This document shows, one piece after another, positions 11,440 to 23,242 of a stretch of 64,000 bases of DNA. Source of the DNA: Takakia lepidozioides (Eukaryota > Streptophyta > Takakiopsida > Takakiales > Takakiaceae); the NCBI GenBank assembly GCA_030704615.1, contig CM060733.1, positions 68,634,001 through 68,698,000 of the forward strand, in the 5' to 3' direction. The notes under the pieces are model-generated. The model ran no database searches. It worked only from the letters and a program-made list of their open reading frames with translations, and had not been told where the DNA came from. Positions within the stretch are counted from its first letter, which is position 1. Each line of letters starts with the position of its first letter. Both the position numbers and the translations under genes were made by a program.

Positions 11440-13310
11440 TCATGAAATAGCAGCCCCCCGCTTCATGCCGGGCACCTCCACTTCACTGGACCCATCCGGA
11501 TGGGCCTCCTTCCATCGGTCTTCCCAAAAGTGCCCAGATGGTGTCACAGGTGGGGGACGTAACTCCACTTTGCCATCAAACAAGTGTTTGTCTCTTCTTC
11601 TCCAATGATGGCTCATAGGAAGAAACTTGCGGTAGTTGGGATACACCATCTTGCAAAGATTGTTGGAGCTTTGTGCATCAAGTTCATCGCCACAATGCAG
11701 GCATGTGTGGTACCATTTAGTGCTCAACCCCGAGCAAACAGTAAGTCCTGTAGACATTCCGCCACATTAGGAAAGACAAAAAATTTCCATGTGCATCTAC
11801 CCCAATACGGTGCAGAAGACTGTCGCCGCTACTTCAATCAATCCCAATCCTCATCGATATCCCTTTACAAGTAAATGTACGTGGGTTTCTCATGGGGAAC
11901 ATAATATACCTGGATAATCATGCATTGTCCAAAGCAAGATGCCTCTCATCTGAAAAGATTGTCCGGCCATAGGGTCAAGTGAAGCATCCAATGCCGGGAC
12001 CCCCCTCCATAGCTCCTTCAGTTCATCAACTAGAGGTCGCAAGTACGTGTCCATGTCTTTCACTTGTTTTTTCCCTATGAGACATTCACACCATTAATTG
12101 TTTCAATGCTCCACCATGCTAATTATACTTCATAATGAATGACACATCTTACTACATGATTACGTCACTCATCAATCTTCCATCGGAATTGCGCCAAAGA
12201 GAAGAAGATTAATGTAAAGTCCAAAGAAATAATAAGCATGAAATGGGAACACTCACCCGGTACAATGGCAGCCAACATGATATGGCCTTTTTTTATTGAA
12301 AGATACGGAGGGATGTTGTAATTCACCATGGTCACCGGCCAAGTGGAATGACTACATGACTGGACAGAGTATGGGTTGACCCCATCCAAGGAGAAGCCGA
12401 GGCGGACATGTCGTGGGTCCTCCAAGAGAAAAGGCCACATCTCTTCAGTATGCCTCTATGCTTGTGAATCTTGTGGCCCGCACACCTTTCCCGGGGGGGC
12501 TCCGATGCGAGGCGTGCCATCTCATCAGTTGTGCCAATGAGGGGCTTCGGTAGTGTGCATGCAGTCGCGGGATGATTGGAAAGTAGTGCATTTTTTGGCA
12601 CCATCCCCATGTCGGCCCCATATCATAATCAATGTCATTCATATCTCTAAGTAAAACCTTACGTCTTGTAGTGGTTGCAAAAATGTAGAATGTAATATAC
12701 AAGTGTATTGTGGCGCAAGTATACCTTGCGCGGGGCTTTCTTCCCTTGAACATCATCCCGATATCGGTCTTTGTTGCACTTTGGACACTTGGTGAGTTTC
12801 GCATCCTCTCCGTAGTACAGGGTTTTATCACATGGACATGCATGAAAAATCTTATAGCCCATCCCCACAACATCCAAGGCTGCTCTTGCCTCTTTTATTG
12901 ATCGTGGCATTCTCGGCTTCTAATGTGGGGCAAGGATGTAGTCCGCAATAGTCCGCATTATGGTGGACATATCCACATTGCTTATGCCAAACCGGATTTG
13001 CAAATTCAGCAACAACAAGATGGTTGAAAGTCTACTCACTTTGGCCCCATCGTATAAGGGAGTTTTGGCTTCTTTTTCCATGTCATTCAAAGAGTCTGTG
13101 TCCTCATCTACCACCTGATGCATGAGGGGCTGAGCTGCTGCTGCTCGGTCCCCCCCCCCCCCCCCCCCCACTTCTTTTTTTATTTTCTTGGCCCCCTCTA
13201 TCCCTCTCTCTCCCTCTCTCTCCATATATCTTCTCACGTACTCCTCAATTAAAAGTATTATATCTAATGAAACCTCGCGTTTCTGAATTGAGTATTGATG
13301 CATTTCATAT
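11440..13310 (-). pseudogene. CACTA (En/Spm, TNP2-type) transposase remnant, element 1
   Basis: Minus-strand pieces follow TNP2 order. An N-terminal block (13303-12920) ends RTIADYILAPH. Next is 12910-12659 with GMGYKIFHACPCDKTLYYG and a CPKC pair, matching the TNP2 stretch before the catalytic part. Then 12440-12165 has DPRHVRLGFSLDGVNPYS and IPPYL, the core. A piece near 12050 reads KQVKDMDTYLRPLVDELKEL, and a Cys/His-bearing block lies at 11757-11440. Frame changes and introns separate them, and the DUF4218/DUF4216 part seen in element 2 is absent. A G-run/hairpin repeat is inserted at 13126-13215 and reads through as GGGGGGDRAAAA. The element is truncated and not functional. Confidence 0.75.
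13126..13215 (-). repeat. G-run / GAGCAGCAGC module, copy in CACTA element 1
   Basis: On the minus strand: a GAGAGAGGGA-rich part, an A-rich part, a run of about 18 G, then GAGCAGCAGCAGC. The same order of parts occurs at 15570-15790 (two facing copies), 18160-18300 and, in part, 18385-18480, so this is a dispersed repeat module and not only a local homopolymer. Confidence 0.55.
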
Positions 13311-13541
13311 CATGCATCTTGCAGCCCCGTCTTGATGTCCAAGCTCACAATTTTTTGGCTGAAGAGGCATACTGATGCGGGTTTCTTCCTTCTTACGAGC
13401 CCCACCCCATTCTGGATGTGAACATTTTTTTCTCGCAACATGACGTAGATGCAGTTTGTGAGGTAGCGGGGTACGATGCGTGTTTTTCTATTTTTGGGCA
13501 CCGAGCTAGGCGCTTTCCACCTACGCACACACATTCGTCAT

Positions 13542-13700
13542 CCTCGACATCGGCACCCCCATCATCACCATCATCCGCATCGTCCGTTCCTCCTATTGTA
13601 GATGGTCTTTCCTCATCACCATTGCCATCCGAGGTCCCTCATACCGACCAGCTACATGTCCCTTCCCCTCCATTGCTCAGACCATAGCCGCCATCGAGTC
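13542..13700. repeat. Direct repeat, first copy (with 14462-14660)
   Basis: About 160 bp, starting at CATCGGCACCCCCATCATCA, recurs at 14462-14660 with scattered changes and an insertion of about 40 bp in the second copy. The first copy lies just upstream of the CACTA element 1 transposase, and the second forms the start of the SET-like remnant. Confidence 0.75.
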
Positions 13701-14400
13701 CGAGTTCGACATCCGGGTATTTGCAGGATTGGGTGTCTCAGTTTTTGTGTAACATGGCAGTTTCCGCAGTGACCTCCCTCCATGGTTTTACCCATATTTG
13801 TCCAACAACTCAATATTTCATCTAAATTTATATGGTATAGGGTTTCTAACTACAATAGGTATGTGTGCCAATTGTTAGATTGCAAAAACAATCATGTACC
13901 AGAGAGCCATAGACTTTTAAAGTTGATTACTGTGGAGTGCAGATGTTACTCATAAAATCTTATGGACTGAAAAAACATCATGTACACTCATACACTGGCA
14001 CAAAGGAAAACACACTAGGGGTGCCATTTTTAAATCCAACCCAAATCCACTTTTATATGGACTAGTTATCTTAGGAATTGAGAGCTATGGACTATTTTGC
14101 ACATAAAAACAGGTTGATTTGCTCTAGTCCATAGCATCTTATGTTTTGGGTTTTTGAGGTGTTGTTTTTTACTAAAAAGACATACAAACCTATAATCTAG
14201 AGGTGCCAGGTCGTATATGGACAAGTGGTTGTAAACTCTACATTTTGACGTCTAAATGTTTTTTCAAATTAAAGATTAAAACATCTAGTAAAGAATGTTT
14301 TCAATATTTGAGGAGGGACTCTTTACTAAAAATGTTATGTATACTACTATCTATCTATTAAAAATAAACTGAAAGCAATAGACTCAACAAAAAAAAATTC
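13700..14400. other. AT-rich stretch, no gene seen
   Basis: AT-rich sequence with no credible reading frame. The words ACTGTGGACT and ATAGACT-like strings recur, but no clear tandem unit is visible. Confidence 0.4.
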
Positions 14401-14461
14401 CATGGACTTCCAGTGGACTCAACATGTGCCGCTTTTGATCCACCTAATCCTGCAACTGCCC

Positions 14462-15340
14462 GTCCTCGACATCGGCACCCCCATCATCACCATCATCCGC
14501 ATCGTCCATTCCTCCTATTGTACATGTTCTTTCCTCATCACCATCGCCATCCCGGCCATCTCGGCCAGTACTACCTCCACGCGAGATCCCTCATACCAAC
14601 CTACGTGTCCCTTCCCCTCCATTGCGGAGACCACAGCCGCCACCGAGTCCGTATCCGGGTCCTCCGGCAGAACCCGGATGGATCCCACCACCTTTGGGAA
14701 CTGTGTATGACTGGGACCGATGGATCACTAGGTTCCCATTCCGGGAGAAGGGCCCCCGAAGTGATGGACGGGCGCCGCCCCCTAGGAGAGGTGGACCGAA
14801 GTTGTTCCGCACGGTTGGTCCGCGCCTTCGCCGGCCTGATGACGGCACCATACGTCATCGTGGTGCTAGGGAGCTATTCACGATGGGAGTCCAACCCCAT
14901 TTCTACCAATGTCTTGTGCCTTGTCCAGTTCCGATTCCCGAGGGTGAGCCTTTTCATGTATTGCGTGATGGAGGCAATGGACCCTAGTATGGGTCGCGGA
15001 CTTTTTTTTATGGAGGATGTAGTTTTGGGGGGAGGAGAGGATTCTGTGGATTTGTTCCCCTATTTTGGGCCGAGGTACACCCACCGGGAGTGGCAATTAT
15101 TGCAGACACATGGCCTTGGGTCCTTGATCCATCCTTACATCCTTGTTGTGAACGACAATGATGTAAGGGTGAGAAATTTGGGCCGCAAAGCCCATATTTA
15201 TTGTGACAGAAACCTCGATGTGTACGGCAACGTGGCTGGGCTCATCAACAATTCAGTTACCTTACCACCGGGCCACACCGCCAACGTGTTTTGGGATGAG
15301 CGCCATGACGGGGATAACAACGCCATGTATGGAAACTGAT
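14462..15340 (+). pseudogene. SET-domain-like protein remnant
   Basis: A Pro-rich N-terminal part is coded in one frame (14622-14987, containing TVYDWDRWITRFPF) and the rest in another (about 14970-15339), so one frameshift lies near 14970. The second part reads MGRGLFFMEDVV, then DLFPYFGPRYTHREW, then YCDRNLDVYGNVAGLINNS, in the order of a SET domain: a GRGLF-type start, a Y-FG strand and a GN-A--IN-S motif corresponding to the usual GNxARFxNHS. The catalytic NHS is NNS here, and the post-SET cysteines are not seen. SET domains methylate lysine. Identification is by motif order only, and a decayed mobile-element protein is also possible. Confidence 0.45.
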
Positions 15341-15374
15341 AATGACATGGTTGTTTTTGGCATCTTAGGATGCC

Positions 15375-15665
15375 GGCCACAACCCCACGACGTTAATTCA
15401 TGAAGTTCATGATCTTGTCATGAACCGGGATTTTGTTCCTTCGGAGGGGGGTACGTATCAAAGAGACCCGACCCCGTCTGAAATGGCGGTCTCCAATGAT
15501 GAGGACAACAATGACAATGGAATTATGCATGAGGATGTGGCAGCAATGGAGGACCTCTTTTTTTCTTTTGTGAGCAGCAGAGGGACAGGGACAGATGGAG
15601 GAGAGAGACGGAGAAATGAGGGGAAAAAAAAAAAAAAAAAAAAAAAATTGTGGGGGGGGGAGTGA
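15375..15665 (+). pseudogene. CACTA N-terminal-like fragment
   Basis: The plus-strand frame from 15420 reads MHEDVAAMEDLFF, matching the DLDEVRAMEDLLMNHL block of CACTA element 2 (about 34230 on the minus strand). It then runs into poly-A coding for lysines and ends in the G-run repeat. It directly follows the SET-like remnant. Confidence 0.4.
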
Positions 15666-15790
15666 CTGAGCAGCTGCTGCTCAGATGCCGGTGCTGCTCA
15701 GTCACTCTCCCCCCCCCCCCCCACCTTCTTTTTTAGTTTTTTTTTCCCTCCTCACTCTCTCTTTCTCCCTCTCTCCCTCTCTCTCCACAT
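15570..15790. repeat. Inverted pair of G-run modules, long hairpin
   Basis: The sequence from 15651 (GGGGGGGGGAGTGACTGAGCA) is mirrored by GCTGCTCAGTCACTC plus a C-run ending near 15721, around a loop of about 17 bases. The outer A-rich/T-rich and GAGA/TCTC parts also face each other, so two whole modules meet head to head. Imperfect arms reach roughly 75 bp. Confidence 0.65.
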
Positions 15791-15814
15791 CTCCATGGGA
15801 CAAAGGGAGAGATG

Positions 15815-17880
15815 AGGGGAGATACTTTTTGTCATGTCAAGACAAAGACAGGACCCCTAGGGTCGTTGTCATGAAAGAATAATCAGACATATCAGCCACT
15901 TAACAGTGGCACCATCCATCAATCATCAAGCTTAGAAAATCCATAATTACATCCATGCACACTAATGTGTTCATGTCAGTATTATTCATAACCCAAAGAG
16001 TATGCCACTGATGCTGATTGACCACCAGTAATGATCATGATATACATTCAGAGGTCTGGGTGGGATGGCGGGTACTTGGCCATATTTTGGCCTTGATGTG
16101 GTGCAGGTCAAATGGTCATACAGATTTACTGTCTGCAAGCTGTAATCCAAGCATACTTACTCAAATCCCATGGGTATCATGGAGGGTTTAAAAAAAAAAA
16201 AAACACTTGGATATCACAGATTTAAATACCTTGCCCTGCCAGTATTTGTTTAGACTGGTCTGCAGCACAGCTTGCCCCCACAGGGGATGTGGATATGTCT
16301 GGTAAGTTTTCCAGAATACCCCTATACCTTTATTTCTTGCTACAGCTGAAAATCAAAGTCCATGACACAGCAAGGTAAAGATAAAGGACTGCATACACAT
16401 CTTGTGACAGTATGTGATATTGTCAATACACCCTATTCACATCATTCCACATTTGACCATGTCATTACACCATGTCCATGGGGTATTTCCACTTGACCAC
16501 CCTGGCTGCCTCAAAAACCAGTTACCAGTTATATTGCTGCCATATTTCAATGTCAGCCGAATAGCCACATGCAGAAACTTCACCATACCCTGGCCTAAGC
16601 ATCTAGCTAACAAAGCCATCCGGGTTGGAACATAACAGGGGCATTTTACCAACATGGGTACCCGAGTAGCTGCAACAAACAGTTCCTTGCAGCCTCTCAA
16701 TTTGTTTCCAACTACCATAAGGTAAGCAAAGCAAACTAGGGCCTGGAAAACAGATGTGTGTCTCTCACACAAGCCATCATAAACCCGGCTGTCACAACAA
16801 AGCAGAGGTTTTCCACTGGCTGGGCCGAAATAGCCCATCGTAGAAAGCATTACACTTGTTCTTCAAAAATAAAGGAAGGAACGAGGTAGGATCAAGAAAA
16901 ACCATAGAGTAGTTTAGTTTTTCAACATTTAAAGGAGAGTCCCTGGCAAGCGATTCCTTCCCCACCTCTGCAATCCCACTTGGCATCTAGCAGCACCTAG
17001 ACATCAGAATATTAAGTGGAAGCCCTCACCTGTGCTTGTCCCAAAAACCACCACAACGCATTGTGAGTTAGTGAGGATGCACGAGGTGAGTAGCAGGCTT
17101 CCACACTTGCTATCGAGGTCAAATACACTTCAATCTAAGCGCAAAGAATGCCAAAGAAAGCAGGGAAGCAAGACAAACAGAAAAAAAACATTTTTTACTG
17201 TTTGGGGGAGAGTCGTCATCTCTCCACAAGCCTAACCGTGCAGGGAGGTCTCCGCCAGCACCACAGCACTGCTACCTTAACCAAAGCAAAGTCTTGCCAA
17301 GCACAAGAAAAAAGAGCTTGGTCTCAAAAGGTAGGGTTTATAAAGGGAGGGAGACAGAGACTTCCTTGTTCTACCAAGACGCCGCCATTCATCAAAGATC
17401 CAGAGGAGGGCTCCTAGGAAACTTCACAAGCAGGCAGGTGGTACCTCCGCCATCACTGTCGTGGTTCCCTTGTGCAACAAAAAAACAGACAAATGAGACA
17501 GTGAATCTTCCCTCATCTCTAAGCCACCACCATCGCCTTAAAGGGCCCGCATAGGCGGCGCTCATAGGAGCCATAAACACTCACGGATTGGCAGGTCATG
17601 GTATCTGCAGCACGAGCACCATCGCTACTCCCAAGCCGCCATCGCCCGCGCTCTCGCAGTGCAAAAAGAAAGACATTAGGGTTGCGCAGAGTTTTCCCCT
17701 GTCTGGCCCGTCATTCATCCTTCTCAGGAGCCAGCCTGCATGCCCGACGGACGTTGTCCATTTCTCATTCGCGGAAGATGAAAGACATCGTGCGTTCATC
17801 CTGTCTTGAACTCGACGGATGCAGTCCGCTTTGCTTCTAGGTTAGATGAAAAACATCGGGGGGTTTTTTTAATAAAAACT
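15815..17880. repeat. Interspersed repeat R, diverged copy 1
   Basis: It opens with TGTCATGTCAAGACAAAGAC, as copies 2 and 3 do (18564, 23246). Similarity returns at 16050 (GGGTGGGATGGCGGGTA), 17016-17130 (a CTCACCTG..TTAGTGAGGAT block) and up to about 17830. It is much more diverged than copies 2 and 3. No coding capacity is recognised. The class is unknown; it may be an LTR. Confidence 0.5.
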
Positions 17881-18560
17881 TTTTAATACCTGTCTTGCCC
17901 CGTATTTAGGTCCTGTCAGATGAAGTCTTTTTTTCATCCAGGTTGGATTGAAAAAATAAAAACTGACGGGAGTTTTGCAATCAGTATATTCCGGGTTGAT
18001 GTTCGGATGAAGCAAAAAACCTCACAGGTATTAGTGAAGAAATGTTTCACTAGGGAAAAAAAATGTATTTTGGATGAAAAACATCCAAAATTCCTTGCAA
18101 CCCAATTTTTTCATTTTTTTCAAAGATGGAAGTCGGGACAACAATTCCATAAACCCAGTTTGCAGAGGTAGAGAGAGGGAGAGAGAGGGAAAGAAAAGAA
18201 AAAAGGGTGGGGGGGGGGGAGTGACTGAGCAGCAGCAGCTGCTGAGCTCCACCTGTTTTGTTTTTGTTTTGTCCCTCATCACTCCCTCTCTCCCTCTCTC
18301 TCCACATCCTGATGGGACAGAGGGAAAAGAGGGAGAGAGAGGGACAGAAGGAGAGAGGGACAAAGTGAGCGAAGGAGAGAGAGTCACTCTCCCCCCCCCC
18401 ATTTTATTTTATTTTTCCCCCTAAACAGTCCCTCCCTCTCCTTCTCTCTCCACATCTTTATGGGACAGAGGGAGGGATGAGGGAAAAGATGAAGAGAGAG
18501 GGACAGAGGGAGATGAAAAATATATATATATGAAAAAAATTAAAAATAGTGGGGGGGGCG
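17880..18560. repeat. Low-complexity and G-run module region
   Basis: Contains GGATGAAAAACATCC-type short inverted repeats (near 18075), a G-run/GAGCAGCAGC module at 18160-18300 with its facing GAGA/TCTC half, a partial module at 18385-18480, and purine-rich simple sequence to 18560. No gene. Confidence 0.6.
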
Positions 18561-18563
18561 ACA

Positions 18564-20280
18564 GAGCGAGAGAGGGAAGATATTCACGTCATGTCAAGAC
18601 ATTGACAAGACCCATAAGGGTCATTGTCAATTAAAGACATAAACAGCCCTGGATAGGGCATTATCTCACATTTCCAGTCTTGTCAAATCATCCCAAAAGA
18701 CACCACCCAATCATCCAAGACAAAACAGGGTGGGAGGGCGGGGTATGTTCTTGTGTGGGACAAGATAAGATATTGTTGTCCCTATGCATGCTGCAAGGCC
18801 TCTTGGTTCAGCCTGTACACATACTAGCAGCTTACCAATTCAGCCATTAATTATGGCAGGTCATGCATCAGCCAAGGCATAAGGACCAGCCTGCATTTTG
18901 TCAGAATCTCAGTATCCCACCAAGCAGTCCAACTTGAGCTAGATGAAGTAGATTCCATATCATTTGTATTCACCCTGAGACATGTGATCATACAAGGTAT
19001 CAAGGGAATGTGAATGCAGCCTGTCAGATTGCAGGTTCAAGACTTGTACCAACAAACAGCATGAATTGCCGAGATCCAACCTCTTTTGTATAAAAAACAG
19101 ATGGCAGGTCATAGGCCTGATGTCATGACAGATTCAAAACAGTAGGTAGGATTCCATTGCAGCTTACCATCCTCATCCTTCATGAGTTCCATGCTAAGAC
19201 ATGCAAAGAACACCTTACTACGATCCATTACACATCAGAAGTAGGCCTGACAAGGAGCAGGGCAGTACCCTACCAGGCTGCCGCCTTAAACTTCAAGGCC
19301 ATCAGATCCATAGTTACCCAAAACCGCCAAAAACATACCACCAAAAACCAGATCCTCTTTGGCCAAAATAACTTACAACCTAGCTTAGTAATCCACAGGC
19401 TGTGCTGTCAAAGATTAAAAGGTAGGGTATGGTTTGTATGCAAGCCTCAGGAAACAAGCCCGTCAGGCCGAGCTGCGCATCGGCGGCAGAACGACAAAGG
19501 CCAGAACGCAGGCTGGAGCATATCAAGTCAAGGGCAGTTGGGTTGAAATCGGGGCTGTAGCTAGCAGCCACCTCACAGCGCGCACAACCCTAGGTCTCCT
19601 CAGCCCATATCCCAATCTGCATGCTCAAGAAACTTCAAAGTAGGTGAGGATCCTCACCTGGTCCCATCACAAGCCCCCACAAAAACAACCAGGTTAGTGA
19701 GGATTGTGGAACCCCAGGTGAATCACAGACCCTCACACTTGTCATCGATGTCAACTAAGAAACTCAAAAGCAAGAGAAAGAGATAAAAACATGAGAATCC
19801 CTAAACTCCAAAGGCACCTTAAGCGATTGGGGAAGAGGGTTATGCGCCATCACCACCCGCAGCAAGCCGCCTCCACAAAGCACATAAGCAATGTAGCATA
19901 GCAGGCACAATCGCAAGGCACTAGAAAGGAGGGAGAGAACTTCCCATCATAAGCATCCTTGCTAAGCACAGAAAAAGCCAGAGGAGGGAAGATGCCACTG
20001 CTTTCATAGCGGTGTTTCCCACTGCAAGAGAGACAAGGCGCCGCCTTCGCGTCCCCCCAGGCGCTCGTCCAGCATGGGTACGACACCACAAATGGGGCAG
20101 CCACCGAAGCACGCCTGCCATAACACTCTCCTCGCGAGCTCAGAAGCACATCGCGTGCTTCTGACAGCGGGAGAGACGACATAGGGTTGTCCCCCGAATA
20201 TTCATCCGTGGATGAAAAACAGTAGGACGAATCCATATACCCTGACGGATTTCATCCGCAGCAAGGTTAAAAATAGGTTT
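18564..20280. repeat. Interspersed repeat R, copy 2
   Basis: From 18564 to about 20090 this aligns closely with 23246-24813, differing by scattered bases and a 60-70 bp insertion in copy 3 near 23440-23500. Copy 2 continues to about 20280, where copy 3 is cut by the MULE element. A possible coding-like strip near 19440-19640 (CASLRKQA..ELRIGGRTTKA) is present in both copies, but I do not recognise it. The direct orientation and spacing of 4.7 kb would fit LTRs of a decayed element. Confidence 0.7.
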
Positions 20281-20394
20281 TGGGGTAGGGGTTAGGGTTT
20301 CCACCGTAATCAATCATAATTAGGGGTAGTTTAGATCAATTCCAGGTCATAATCACATCATCTATAGACAGATCACTTGTGTCAGGATGAAAAA

Positions 20395-20960
20395 ATAGGG
20401 AATATCATCCGTGGCAACGCCTTACCTCCATCTAGGTAATTTCTTTCATTCCTTACCAGACCATCCGGTATGGATAACAAGAGTCAATAAAAGAGAAATG
20501 AAAAATTATCACCTTGGTAGTTTTGTATCCGGTACGGATGGAAAAACAGGATGCTGTTGGCAACCTCCATAGAGGTAATTCTTTTCTTCCATGGTGACTC
20601 ATCTGGTATGGATGAGAGTCATTAGAGGAGGAATGAAAAGGCCAAATGAACCATCCTAGAGGTAATTCAGTGTCCATCCTAGTGGCTCATCCGGTATGGA
20701 TGAAAAAGCCTGATAGAGGATGAGAAAACAAAAAATCCACACTGATAGCAAACTGCCAATTCCCAGTAGAGAGGGAGAGAGAGGGAGAGAGGGGGCACCC
20801 ACCAACCAGCCCTTGGTATGGCAGTCCCTTATGGAATGAGTGTGGTATGCACTCACCCCGTAAGGGAGTGCACACCAGACCCCTTCATAAATGTTCTCCC
20901 TCTGTAATATAGTTTCCCACCCTTGGACACATTTGCCACAGGGGCAGGAAAGACCTATAT
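20395..20960. repeat. Interspersed repeat B, copy 1
   Basis: Repeats at 22062-22640 in direct orientation. It contains four spaced copies of a short hairpin, CATCCG GTA CGGATG or near variants (near 20463, 20528, 20602, 20690), at intervals of about 65-90 bp, then a GAGAGGGAGAGAG run and a conserved tail. Confidence 0.7.
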
Positions 20961-21199
20961 CCCCTCCTCACACTTGCATAAACCATTGATCAGTGCTGGA
21001 CCCACAACTGGGTCTGATGGATCAAAAGAAGTGACAAAAGAGAATGGGACAAACCCCTTCATACAATGGTACTTGCTTGAAATGTACAGGATTAAGCATC
21101 CTTGGTCATGTGTAGATAATTAGCTACCATGAACGTCAGGTATCAGCTTGCATATATCCAGAAGTAAGATCATAAAGATACATGCACATAGATGAGAGG

Positions 21200-22040
21200 A
21201 GTATACCAGGTCACGTGTCCTGCCATGATCCGAAATCCCGTTTGCGGATCGGGGAGAACCCTTCTGAACTCCTCCGGGTCCTGTATGACTCTTGGCTGGC
21301 AATGTTGATGGTGGTGGTGGAATTAGACCCCGATCCACCCGGTGGAGAGCGGTTGGTCAATCTGGTATTCTCAGATGTGTTGGCAGGAGTTTGCATCCGG
21401 CCAGAGTGTCCACCCCTTTGGTATAGGCCTCTTCCACGTACCGGGGTATCTCTTCCCCGAGAAGCATATGTTTTACCCTGTTGGTGAGGCGTCTGCCCCT
21501 CCATACGCTGCCTTTTGTAATGACTGAACTGAGGCTTAGGCTGGTTGTCCGAAAAAGTACTAGGTTTTAGCATCTTCTCAATGTATTGGGCTGTCTTGGA
21601 TTCTCCCAGCCTTATACTACCTTAGCATTAGGATCAGCTGCAAATTCGCAGGCTGCCTCCATAATAAATTCCCGGATCATCTGGAAGGTAATCTGTGCCA
21701 GTACGGCAGATCTGGCTGCCTTCATTATCCAGACCAGAAAATTATAATACTTGGTTTGAATGGAAGGGTATGTATCATCAGGGAAGAAAACCGTCAGGTT
21801 ATTCAACATATACCATACCAAGTGATCAAACCAAGAAACACTGCCAACACAACCAAATGAAGCATTTTCAGACCCACAATTACACCGAATGTAAGGCCTA
21901 TGCCAATTGAACAGCTGACTTTTGTGATTCTTAGATCTGGTAGAGCCAGTATGCAGGTCGTTCTTGGTCCGTAAGGTCAAGTTCTCACCTTGATCACAAA
22001 GCTTGTAATAAAAGGTCCGTAGAGGCCATGCCAAGGCAAT
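21200..22040 (-). pseudogene. Gag-like remnant between B repeats
   Basis: Minus-strand frames 22034-21612 (140 codons, with RPYIRCNCGSENASFGCVG and FMIREF-like helices) and 21573-21211 (120 codons, RG/GR-rich: TPVRGRGLYQRGGHSGR) lie end to end. A helical part followed by a basic Arg/Gly tail resembles a Gag with a nucleocapsid-like end, and the flanking B direct repeats fit a short LTR element. No polymerase is present. The family is not recognised. Confidence 0.35.
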
Positions 22041-22061
22041 TGGCTCTTTTTTGAACCTCTG

Positions 22062-22640
22062 GAATAGGGAATATCATCCGTGGCAACGCATTACCTCCAT
22101 CTAGGTAATTCTATCATTCCTCACCAGACCATCCGGTACGGATAAAAAAAAGTCAATAAAAGAGGAAAGAAAAATGATCACCCTGGTAGTTTTTCATCCG
22201 GTACGGATGGAAAAATAGGATGTTGTTGGCAACCTCCATAGAGGTAATTCTTTTCTTCCATAGTGACTCATCCGGTATGGATGAGAGTCAATAAAGGAGG
22301 AATGAAAAGGCCAAAAGAACCATCCTAGAGGTAATTCAATGTCCATCCTGGTGGCTCATCTGGTATGGATGAAAAAGCCTGATAGAGGATGAGAAAACAA
22401 GAAGTCAACACTGATAGCAAACTGCCAATTCCCAGTAGAGAGGGAGAGAGGGGGAGAGAGGGGGCACCCACCAACCAGCCCCTGGTATGGCAGTCCCTTA
22501 TGGAGTAAGTGTGGTATGCACTCACCCCGTAAGGGAGTGCATACCAGACCCCTTCATAAGGATTCTCCCTCTTCAAAGTAGCTTCTAACCCCTGGACAGA
22601 TTTGCCAAAGGGGCTGGAAAGGCCTACTTCCTCATCCACT
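22062..22640. repeat. Interspersed repeat B, copy 2
   Basis: A direct repeat of 20395-20960 with the same four CATCCG/CGGATG hairpins (near 22131, 22196, 22270, 22359), purine run and tail. The two copies differ at scattered sites, so the duplication is not recent. Confidence 0.7.
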
Positions 22641-23240
22641 CATGTCAAGAAACAAGATTCTGTTGTCATGGATCACAAATAAGTGTAAGGTAGGATGGTA
22701 GCAACCTGCTACCCATCTATACACCATCCTGGTTTTAAGGCCAGTTTTTCCAAAGGTATGATAAGCACATAGCATATGTAAGCACATAGCATATTACATA
22801 TGCATATTTATTTAGTGGTGCTACATAGAGCAAAGCCACTTGTAGAGAGGTATGAAAGCATATGAGCCAAAGAGTATCTAAAACTGATACAAGGCATCAG
22901 CTACAGTAAACCATCTAACACGAGTAGTGTGCATTGACCGGATCATGTAGAAGGTGTACACATACTCCTGCAGGTGGTTTTACCTGGGCCTAGCTCAATA
23001 TATCGGTATGAAGATAAACCTCAAAAGCACTATGTCTATCTCAAAGACCTCCGTGCCCAAATTCACCAACAAATTTTTTGCTGGAGGACATACCTTATGA
23101 AGGTCATTGCTCCATATCTTTGTCATGGAGGGACCTTCTGCCAGGCCAGAAACAAACCATGTTAGTATATCAACATGATGAAGAAATAACCAGAAAGGAA
23201 AGGGGTAGATGGTGTGTACAAGAACCACCGAGTACATTGG
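22641..23240. other. No gene seen
   Basis: Intervening sequence between repeat B copy 2 and repeat R copy 3. The word AGCACATAGCATATG repeats near 22765-22800. No credible coding frame is seen. Confidence 0.4.
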
Positions 23241-23242
23241 AA

